26,513 nt of DNA from JAGOTT01 sp964450795. Lineage in GTDB: Bacteria; Patescibacteriota; Minisyncoccia; Moranbacterales; UBA1568. The notes under the pieces were generated by a model that did not search any database, had not been told where the DNA came from, and saw nothing but the letters and a program-made list of their open reading frames with translations. Position 1 is the first letter of the stretch, and each line of letters begins with the position of its first letter. Below, piece after piece: positions 20,827 through 26,513 of the stretch. The stretch spans positions 1 to 26,513 of the forward strand of contig CAYVDI010000007.1 in NCBI GenBank assembly GCA_964450795.1. Reading direction: 5' to 3'. Both the position numbers and the translations under genes were made by a program.

Positions 20827-21899
20827 CGGATATGCGTTTTGAGGATCTCAGAGGTTACGGATACGACCTTCCGTCGGAGCTGATCCGAAGGACGGGGGTG
20901 GAACCGCGCGATTCGGCGCGGCTCTTCGTCTATGACACGAAGACGGACGCAGTCGTGCATGATATTTTTTCCAATCTTGCGAACCATCTCCCGGAAAAAT
21001 CACTTATGGTGCTCAATGATACGCGGGTCGTCCCGGCGAGACTGTGGCTTCGGAAGGAAACCGGCGGGAAGATCGAGGTCTTCGTGCTCGCGAACGAATG
21101 GGATGGAAATCCGGAAAACGTTCCCGTTCTTGTCGATCGGAAATGCGTGCCCGGTATGAGGCTTTTCTTTCCGGATGGGAATCATTTCGAGGTCGTCCGG
21201 CAGGAGGAGAACCGCTTCTTTGCCCGTCTCGTTTTCAGTGGTGTGACCGCTGAAAATGGATTGGAACAGCTGCTTGATTGGTACGGTGAGACGCCGGTGC
21301 CGCACTACCTGGAAGGGGATGGGAAATTCGAAGAGTCGGAGCTCCGAAAGCGTTATCAGACGGTTTTCGCGAAGGCGGGCGCCTCCGTCGCGGCTCCGAC
21401 GGCGTCGCTTCATTTCACCGAACGCGTCTTTGGATCGCTTGATCGGAAGGGGATTGATATCGCGAAGGTGACGCTCGATGTGGGGCTTGGAACCTTCGCG
21501 CCGCTTCGGGAGGAGAATTTCCTGACGAAGAAGCTCCATCGCGAGCGGATCGACGTTTCGTTGCGGACGGCGGACGAACTCAACGAAGCAAAAAGAAAAG
21601 GCCGGCCGATCATCGCCGTCGGGACGACCGCGCTCCGGACGCTGGAAACGGTGGTCGGAAACGGGGAATTTCGCACCTATTCCGGACCGACGGACATCTT
21701 CATTTTTCCGCCGCACGAATTCCGGTCGGCTGATGCCCTGCTTACCAATTTTCATCTGCCGGAAACGTCGCTCATGCTTCTCGTCGACGCGTTCCTCGGA
21801 TGGAAAGGTGCGAGGCGGCGGATCATGCCGCTTTACGAGGAAGCGATCAGGGAACGATACGCATTCTATTCCTTCGGTGACTCGATGCTCATCATCTGA
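20823..21899 (+). CDS. queA: S-adenosylmethionine:tRNA ribosyltransferase-isomerase QueA
   Basis: 358 residues. QueA transfers the ribosyl part of S-adenosylmethionine to preQ1 in position 34 of GUN-anticodon tRNAs, forming epoxyqueuosine. Motifs: YDLPSELIRR and RDSARLFVYD at the N-terminus, LNDTRVVPARL (64-74), RYQTVFAKAGASVAAPTASLHF in the centre (20-residue core), VTLDVGLGTFAPL, NFHLPETSLMLLVDAFLGW, and YAFYSFGDSMLI at the C-terminus. There are two candidate ATGs (20823 and 20832); the first overlaps the hemerythrin stop. No tgt, queG or preQ1 synthesis gene is in the window. The cell would need tgt elsewhere and may salvage the base. Confidence 0.95.
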   Translation: MTDMRFEDLRGYGYDLPSELIRRTGVEPRDSARLFVYDTKTDAVVHDIFSNLANHLPEKSLMVLNDTRVVPARLWLRKETGGKIEVFVLANEWDGNPENVPVLVDRKCVPGMRLFFPDGNHFEVVRQEENRFFARLVFSGVTAENGLEQLLDWYGETPVPHYLEGDGKFEESELRKRYQTVFAKAGASVAAPTASLHFTERVFGSLDRKGIDIAKVTLDVGLGTFAPLREENFLTKKLHRERIDVSLRTADELNEAKRKGRPIIAVGTTALRTLETVVGNGEFRTYSGPTDIFIFPPHEFRSADALLTNFHLPETSLMLLVDAFLGWKGARRRIMPLYEEAIRERYAFYSFGDSMLII

Positions 21900-21929
21900 C
21901 CGTTCATTTGTATTCTTCCCGAAAGGACG

Positions 21930-21935
21930 TATACT
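21930..21935 (+). promoter_or_regulatory. Possible -10 for the PBP gene
   Basis: TATACT (five of six) 35 bases before the PBP ATG. The -35 at 17 bp (TTTGTA) matches only three positions. Confidence 0.4.
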
Positions 21936-21970
21936 GGGCTCATGCGCCGATTTTCTGAAATGGAACCGAG

Positions 21971-23986
21971 ATGAAGCGGATAAGGGGGAGAAAATTATCT
22001 TTTTCTAGGCTTATTTACGGTATTTTCCGGGAAGCACTGTTTCTGTGCTTCCTTTTGTTTTGCGGGGGAATCATAGGATTTTCGCTCATCTATTTTTTCC
22101 GCGCTCCGGACGTTTCCGATCTTCTCGGGAAGAGGCTCCAGGAGACGTCCATCATCTATGACCGGACGGGAACGCGCGTTCTCTACGAGCTTCACGGGGA
22201 AGAGGACCGGAAAGTTCTTTCTCACGAACGTATTCCGGACATCGCGCGCTCCGCGACGATAGCGGCGGAAGATGACGCCTTTTACTACCATCCCGGATTC
22301 GATCCGCTCTCCATTGTACGCGCACTGGTGAAAAACGTGGAAAGCGGCCGGGTCGTTCAAGGCGGGTCGACCATCACACAGCAGGTCGCGCGCATCTTCT
22401 ACCTTGATTCCGGTCGTACGATCTCGCGGAAACTCAATGAGATCGTCATCGCGTGGAAAATCGAGCGGGCGTTCCGAAAGGACGATATCCTCGATCTCTA
22501 TCTCAACAGCATTCCGTACGGATCGAACGCATATGGGATACAGGCTGCCGCCGAGGCGTTCTTCGGGAAGGACGCGTGGCGGTTGTCGACGGATGAGGCG
22601 GCGTTCCTTGCGGCGCTCCCGAAAGCGACGACATACTATTCCCCGTATCGCGGCCGGGAACGGGAGTTGGTCATGCGTCAGCGGAGCATCATTCGGCGGA
22701 TGGCGGAACTCGGATTCATCTCGAGGGATGAGGAGAAGCGGGCGCTTGTTTCGGATACGCTCGCGAAGGTCCTGCCGAGAAACGACCCCATCGTCGCGCC
22801 GCATTTCGTTTTCTATGTCCTGGATGAAATCCGTCGGAAATACGGGGATGCGTTTCTCCGACAGGGCGGACTCCGGATACGCACATCGCTGGATTCCGAT
22901 CTGCAGGAAATCGCCGAGGATGCTGTCACGAAAGGCGCTGCAAAGAACGTCGCTTATAGAGCGGAAAACGCGGCGCTTGTCGCGAAAGACGTGAAAACGG
23001 GAGAAATTCTCGCGATGGTAGGGAGCAAGGATTACTTCGATGATGAGATAGACGGCGAGGTGAACGTGGCGCTCCGTCCGCGACAACCGGGATCGGCGTT
23101 CAAGCCGTTCGTGTACGCCCGTGCCTTCGAGGAGGGATTCGAGCCGGAATCGCATATCCTCGATTCTCCGGTGAATTTCGGTCCGGATGGTGGCGGACGG
23201 GATTACGTCCCTCAGAACTACAGCGGGAAATCGTACGGAATGCTCACGCTCCGACAGGCACTGTCGATGTCGCTCAATGTGCCGGCGGTGCAGGTACTGA
23301 GTGTCGTCGGAGTGGACGACGCGATCGATCTTGCGGAGCGACTCGGCATTACGACGCTCACGGATCGGAAGCGATACGGGCTTTCGCTTGTTCTTGGTGG
23401 AGCCGAAGTGCGGCTTCTCGACATGGTGTCCGCCTATTCGGTGTTTGCGGATGACGGGGTACGGCGTGACCCTGTCGCGATTCTGCGGATCGAACGCTCC
23501 GGAAACGTCCTGCACGAGGAAGTCAACGAGGAGGCATATGTTCTCGATCCGGAAGTGGCGAGGAGGATCGACTCGATACTTTCGGATAACGCCGCGCGGA
23601 CACCGGTATTCGGCCCGCGGAGCCCGCTCGCCTTTCCCGGAAATACGGTCGCGGCGAAGACCGGGACGACGCAGGGATTCCGGGACGCATGGACGGTTGG
23701 GTTCACTCGGACGATCGCGGCCGGCGTGTGGGTCGGGAATAACGGCAATCGCCCGATGCGGCAGGGATCGGACGGCGTTTTCGTAGCGGCACCGATCTGG
23801 CGGAGTTTCATGGACCGGGCGATGCCGAAATACGACGCGATGCCGTTTGCGGCGTATGTTCCGAATGTGGAGGGGAGGAACAGGCTCATCGCCGGCGGCG
23901 GCGTCCATCGGTACGTGGAAGACGATTCCGGAAAGGATACGAAGAAAGAAAAGGGAGGAAAGAAGAAACGATCGAAGAAGGGATGA
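21971..23986 (+). CDS. Class A penicillin-binding protein (PBP1-type)
   Basis: 671 residues. A bifunctional peptidoglycan synthase: glycan polymerisation plus D,D-transpeptidation outside the membrane. Basic cytoplasmic start, TM helix at about 21-43, then a GT51 domain with AAEDDAFYYHPGFD (catalytic Glu100), QGGSTITQQVAR (130-141), ISRKLNEIVIAWKIE and DDILDLYLNSIPYG. The transpeptidase domain carries SAFK (Ser375 nucleophile, Lys378), SLN (434-436) and KTGTT (563-567). The short C-terminus ends in a Lys-rich tail (KKEKGGKKKRSKKG). No PASTA or OB domain. No strong ribosome-binding site. Whether it is the PBP1a or 1b type has no clear meaning in this lineage. Confidence 0.96.
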   Translation: MKRIRGRKLSFSRLIYGIFREALFLCFLLFCGGIIGFSLIYFFRAPDVSDLLGKRLQETSIIYDRTGTRVLYELHGEEDRKVLSHERIPDIARSATIAAEDDAFYYHPGFDPLSIVRALVKNVESGRVVQGGSTITQQVARIFYLDSGRTISRKLNEIVIAWKIERAFRKDDILDLYLNSIPYGSNAYGIQAAAEAFFGKDAWRLSTDEAAFLAALPKATTYYSPYRGRERELVMRQRSIIRRMAELGFISRDEEKRALVSDTLAKVLPRNDPIVAPHFVFYVLDEIRRKYGDAFLRQGGLRIRTSLDSDLQEIAEDAVTKGAAKNVAYRAENAALVAKDVKTGEILAMVGSKDYFDDEIDGEVNVALRPRQPGSAFKPFVYARAFEEGFEPESHILDSPVNFGPDGGGRDYVPQNYSGKSYGMLTLRQALSMSLNVPAVQVLSVVGVDDAIDLAERLGITTLTDRKRYGLSLVLGGAEVRLLDMVSAYSVFADDGVRRDPVAILRIERSGNVLHEEVNEEAYVLDPEVARRIDSILSDNAARTPVFGPRSPLAFPGNTVAAKTGTTQGFRDAWTVGFTRTIAAGVWVGNNGNRPMRQGSDGVFVAAPIWRSFMDRAMPKYDAMPFAAYVPNVEGRNRLIAGGGVHRYVEDDSGKDTKKEKGGKKKRSKKG

Positions 23987-23994
23987 ATCGGATG

Positions 23995-24003
23995 TGGTAT
24001 GAT
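23995..24003 (+). promoter_or_regulatory. Extended -10 promoter candidate
   Basis: TGG directly followed by TATGAT fits the extended -10 form TGnTATAAT. There is no -35 hexamer. It would start transcription near 24010, ahead of the CoA-binding gene at 24034. Confidence 0.45.
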
Positions 24004-24033
24004 GCATCCATAAGCGACGAAGGCGTTTTTCTT

Positions 24034-24411
24034 ATGCATACCGTGGTCGTGCTCGGAGCGAGCGATAATCCCGATCGAAAGTCGAACGAGGCGGTGAAAC
24101 TCCTTGTTCAGAAGGGATGCCGGGTGATTCCGGTTCATCCGACCCTCGACGTCATCGAGGGGATTCCGGTAGCGAACACCCTTTCGACGGTTCCGGAGGA
24201 ACCGGATGTCCTTACGATATATGTCAATTCCGACCGGTCGGGCGGCATGCGGGATGATATCGTCCGTCTCGCCCCACGAACGGTCATCTTCAATCCGGGG
24301 TCCGAGAATCCGGATCTCGAGACGTATCTCACAGGGAATGGGATCCATGTCGTCCGGGCGTGCACGATCGTTCTTCTGAAAACGGGGCAATTCGAAAAAA
24401 CGATATCATGA
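24034..24411 (+). CDS. CoA-binding domain protein (YccU type)
   Basis: 125 residues from the ATG at 24034, with GAAGG ten bases upstream. A longer in-frame start at 23983 overlaps the PBP stop and adds 17 residues without family likeness. The Rossmann CoA_binding_2 domain spans the protein: VVVLGASDNPDRKSNEAVKL at the start, VIPVHPTLDVIEGIPV (28-43), then VLTIYVNSD and FNPGSENPDL. Single-domain members bind CoA or a related dinucleotide, but no reaction is known. It is related in fold to the first domain of the acetate-CoA ligase in this window. The stop overlaps the next gene by ATGA. Confidence 0.88.
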   Translation: MHTVVVLGASDNPDRKSNEAVKLLVQKGCRVIPVHPTLDVIEGIPVANTLSTVPEEPDVLTIYVNSDRSGGMRDDIVRLAPRTVIFNPGSENPDLETYLTGNGIHVVRACTIVLLKTGQFEKTIS

Positions 24412-25538
24412 CGACGCCCATGAAAACGCTCTCATTCCTTGCAGCCGTGTTTCTTGGGCTTGTTCCGGCGGCGCTTCTCGTATATGGAACGGAGCGTGTC
24501 TTTGCCGATGTCTCGGTTTCGTTCGAGAACGATGATCTTCGTACGCCGAAGGATCCGGTCGCCATCCGTTTTTCCGAGCCGGTCGACACCGAGAGCTTCC
24601 GGGGGAAGGTATCGGTCATGCCGGAAGTCCCGCTTCTGTACGCATGGAGCGATGACAGGAAAACCCTTTCGCTCAAGCCGGAGAAACGGTGGTCCCCAGG
24701 AGTCCAGTATCGGGTCTTCATCGGCGAAGGGAAGGCCGGATTCGGGAAGAATATTCCCTTGTCTTCCTTTTCCTTCCGTGTTCCGGAATATCCGAAAATA
24801 GCATCGATCATCCCTTCGGACGGCACGAAGGATGTGCTTCTCGGTATCGAGGATCCTCTGCGTGTCGCTTTCGATCGATCGGTCCAGGATTTCTTCATCG
24901 ACTTCCGTCTCTCGCCGGAGCTCCCGGTCGTATACGAAAATGACGACGAAAAGACGGAATTCAAGCTGCTTCCGAAGAGCTCTCTGCGGTCCGGGGTCGA
25001 ATATGAGCTGTCCGTCTACGCGAAATGGCGCAATGAAGACGACGACGCGTATGCGAAGCTTGGAGGAATCAAGTTCACCACGCTTCCGGAACGCCCGAAG
25101 GAGTGGAGCCGGAACCTTTCGGATCGGGTTTCGGAAGCGAAGCGGTTCGCGCGAGCGCGTATCCAGACGGGGAAATACATAGATATCGATATCGCCGCGC
25201 AGATCATGACGATATTCGAGGACGGAAAGCTGCTTGACGCGTATCCGATATCTTCGGGAAAGCCGGGCATGGATACGCCGAAAGGAACGTACGGCATCCG
25301 GAATAAGGCGAATCGACCATGGTCCAAACAGTACGGACTCTATATGCCGAATTGGATGGCGCTCGTTCCGGACGGGAAGTTCGGAATCCATGAGCTTCCC
25401 GAGTGGCCAGGCGGCTACAAGGAAGGAGCGAACCATCTCGGCATCCCGGTATCACATGGCTGCGTGCGGCTCGGGGTCGGTCCCGCCAAGCGCGTGTTCG
25501 ACTGGGCGGATATCGGTACTCCGGTCGAGGTTCATTAG
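24408..25538 (+). CDS. L,D-transpeptidase (YkuD) with two Ig-like domains
   Basis: 376 residues from the ATG at 24408, which overlaps the CoA-binding stop; an ATG at 24420 is an alternative. Signal peptide or anchor at about 5-27. Two SbsA/Big_5-type Ig-like domains at about 35-126 and 130-226 (the second opens IIPSDGTKDV), then the YkuD domain at about 256-376. Catalytic motif at about 343-355: HLGIPVSHGCVRL, with Cys352 as nucleophile, His350, Arg354 and an upstream IHEL His (328). It would make 3-3 crosslinks or attach proteins to the wall, and these enzymes resist most beta-lactams. Ig domains may extend the enzyme through the wall. It complements the D,D-transpeptidase of the neighbouring PBP. 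Confidence 0.93.
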   Translation: MTTPMKTLSFLAAVFLGLVPAALLVYGTERVFADVSVSFENDDLRTPKDPVAIRFSEPVDTESFRGKVSVMPEVPLLYAWSDDRKTLSLKPEKRWSPGVQYRVFIGEGKAGFGKNIPLSSFSFRVPEYPKIASIIPSDGTKDVLLGIEDPLRVAFDRSVQDFFIDFRLSPELPVVYENDDEKTEFKLLPKSSLRSGVEYELSVYAKWRNEDDDAYAKLGGIKFTTLPERPKEWSRNLSDRVSEAKRFARARIQTGKYIDIDIAAQIMTIFEDGKLLDAYPISSGKPGMDTPKGTYGIRNKANRPWSKQYGLYMPNWMALVPDGKFGIHELPEWPGGYKEGANHLGIPVSHGCVRLGVGPAKRVFDWADIGTPVEVH

Positions 25539-25556
25539 TCAGTCTGTCGGGAAATG

Positions 25557-25589
25557 AAAAAACGCCCCGGAGCGATGTGCCGGGGCGTT
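25557..25589 (-). terminator. Intrinsic terminator of the CDF transporter gene
   Basis: AACGCCCCGG (25561-25570) pairs with CCGGGGCGTT (25580-25589), ten perfect pairs around a nine-base loop. On the minus strand it runs into TTTTTT (25562-25557). It lies nine bases after the transporter stop. On the plus strand it lacks a T tract, but the stem may still slow transcription from the L,D-transpeptidase gene. Confidence 0.85.
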
Positions 25590-25597
25590 GCGCGTAT

Positions 25598-26239
25598 TCA
25601 GTCGGTTTCCCTGAAGACGGCGTTGAGGGCGTACCATGTGATGCGGAGCCAGATGACGGCGACGATTCCTATCGAAACGATCGCATCGGCCCTCGGTATT
25701 CCGGCGTATGCGAGTCCGGTTCCGAGAAGCGCCGCGATACTGGCGCCGATATCCGTGACGATGTGGAGTTTCTGCCAGGCATGGGTGATGTTGCGGTGCT
25801 CATCCGGGGCTTCCTCGTGAATTTGGTACTGTTTCCAGTTTATCCACAATGCGAGAGCGGCGAAGAACACGGCGTAACCGCTCATGTGGGAACTCGGATC
25901 TTTCAATCGCGCGACCGCCTCGTCGAGAATGAACCACGATATGACGGAGATGAGTATGGCGCTTATGATGCCGCCGATCTTCCGGAGTCGCCGCTCATCA
26001 TTGGTGAAGCGCGCCCGATGCGCGATCACCGCCGAGAGGATGTTCTCGGCTCCGTCGAAGAGCGTGTGAAACGCATCCGAGAGGAGGGCGAGACTGCCGG
26101 TCAGCAACCCGCCGATGATCTCGAGAGAGAAAAGCGAGAAGGAAAACATCGAGAGCTTCCGGTAGCGCAGACTTTCTTCCTTGCAGCTGCAGATGCCGGT
26201 TTGCGGGTATCTGCAGGCGTCAATATGACCGTTCGGCAT
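25598..26239 (-). CDS. Cation diffusion facilitator (probable Zn2+ exporter), no C-terminal domain
   Basis: 213 residues from the ATG complementing 26237-26239, with GGAGG at a 6-base spacing. CDF proteins export Zn2+ or similar ions against protons. Five to six TM helices are visible. The metal site has HxxxD in TM2 (His58, Asp62, in SDAFHTLFD) and HxxxD in TM5 (His159, Asp163, in HIVTDIGAS), the pair seen in zinc-selective members. Two odd points. The chain ends right after TM6, so the usual cytoplasmic metal-sensing domain of about 80 residues is missing. The N-terminus carries His5, Cys9, Cys16 and Cys18 (HIDACRYPQTGICSC), which may bind metal. It has its own promoter and terminator. Confidence 0.9.
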   Translation of the reverse strand: MPNGHIDACRYPQTGICSCKEESLRYRKLSMFSFSLFSLEIIGGLLTGSLALLSDAFHTLFDGAENILSAVIAHRARFTNDERRLRKIGGIISAILISVISWFILDEAVARLKDPSSHMSGYAVFFAALALWINWKQYQIHEEAPDEHRNITHAWQKLHIVTDIGASIAALLGTGLAYAGIPRADAIVSIGIVAVIWLRITWYALNAVFRETD

Positions 26240-26249
26240 GAGGCGCCTC
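26240..26249 (-). promoter_or_regulatory. Palindrome over the CDF ribosome-binding site
   Basis: GAGGCGCCTC, a perfect 10-base palindrome, overlaps the GGAGG Shine-Dalgarno and ends next to the ATG. It could be an operator, could pair in the mRNA, or could be chance. Confidence 0.35.
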
Positions 26250-26286
26250 CTTTTTGGGATAAAGATGTAAAAAAACAGCACGTTTC

Positions 26287-26315
26287 AGTATGCCGCAAAA
26301 CGGGCTCCGAGTCAA
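26287..26315 (-). promoter_or_regulatory. Promoter of the CDF gene
   Basis: Minus strand TTGACT (26315-26310, five of six) and CATACT (26292-26287, four of six) with a 17-bp spacer. The predicted start near 26280 leaves a leader of about 40 bases. Confidence 0.72.
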
Positions 26316-26439
26316 TTGTCATTGGTTGGTTTGCTGCGTTGCGATCGCGGATTCTTGCCTTTCTGGTTGTTTTTTGATACGGTGGTAGGGATTCGATTCG
26401 AAGGAAATCGCAGGAGTATTTTTTGAATTCGTGTCGTTC

Positions 26440-26513
26440 GGGCCTGTAGTTAAGTGGTACAACGCTGCATTCGCATTGCAGAGGCGGGAGTTCGATTCTC
26501 CCCAGGTCCACCA
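26440..26513 (+). tRNA. tRNA-Ala (anticodon CGC)
   Basis: 74 bases with an encoded CCA ending at the window edge. The acceptor stem 26440-26446 pairs with 26503-26509 and includes the G3-U70 pair that marks alanine tRNAs. The anticodon stem CTGCA/TGCAG encloses TTCGCAT, with CGC at 26472-26474. The T arm GGGAG/CTCCC has the TTCGATT loop. The D stem is short (GTT/AAC), and the variable loop is four bases. It reads GCG codons, which suits the GC-rich genome. No clear promoter was found in the 26316-26439 stretch before it; TTGCCT at 26355 with a poor -10 is the best candidate. Confidence 0.96.

Noticed and set aside
21995..24007. Long minus-strand open frame (670 codons) opposite the PBP gene
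   Set aside because: It is a shadow of a GC-rich coding gene: the plus strand carries full GT51 and transpeptidase motifs, and the minus translation has none and is Arg/His-rich. The same holds for the long minus frames opposite secA, the L,D-transpeptidase gene and the GT4 gene.
1..26513. CRISPR array, insertion sequence, prophage or plasmid origin
   Set aside because: No regularly spaced repeats, transposase, integrase or replication gene was seen. The AT-rich block at 17194-18760 has no flanking repeats that I could find.

Overview
The window looks like a chromosomal contig from a small-genome bacterium, most likely a member of the Patescibacteria/CPR. This is an inference from gene content: a DUF4012 protein beside a two-TM Wzz-like protein and a GT4 glycosyltransferase, a compact ftsW-murG-murC-murB run, short overlapping genes, and an ADP-forming acetyl-CoA synthetase. 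TGA acts as a normal stop (for example at the end of secA), so the recoded-TGA lineages are unlikely. Most of the DNA is GC-rich. One scaffold gap of 100 Ns lies at 6760-6859. No rRNA, CRISPR array, transposase or phage gene was seen.

Layout. 1-2115 (minus) encodes ADP-forming acetate-CoA ligase, divergent from 2266-6759 (plus), a cell-surface block: secreted beta-helix protein, GT4 glycosyltransferase, Wzz-like membrane protein and DUF4012 protein (cut by the gap). 6861-12555 holds trmD and a peptidoglycan/division run (ftsW, murG, murC, murB) followed by a small Cys4 protein. 12574-14463 holds short genes: a Cys/His-rich protein behind an attenuator-like leader, a hibernation factor (HPF) and two hypotheticals. 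secA follows at 14498-17137. 17194-19733 is a run of nucleotide-handling genes: a NADAR-type glycosidase, an MBL hydrolase, two Nudix hydrolases (one closely MTH1-like) and a CMP/dCMP-type deaminase. The first three of these are clearly AT-richer than their surroundings.

19733-20263 is a minus-strand island. It carries a candidate structured small RNA of about 170 nt, with its own promoter and terminator, and a 62-residue protein made of three 15-residue repeats. 20422-21899 is a bacteriohemerythrin overlapping queA. 21971-25538 encodes a class A penicillin-binding protein, a CoA-binding protein and an L,D-transpeptidase. The window closes with a minus-strand cation-diffusion-facilitator transporter and a tRNA-Ala(CGC).

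The genes group into cell-envelope synthesis (lipid II supply and export steps, PBP, L,D-transpeptidase, surface polysaccharide), protein export (SecA), translation (TrmD, QueA, HPF, tRNA-Ala), nucleotide-pool cleaning and substrate-level ATP formation. Sigma70-type promoters with 17-bp spacers are readable at several places, and three minus-strand terminators share nearly the same core sequence. The least explained parts are the small-RNA/repeat-protein island and the attenuator-like leader at 12603-12695.
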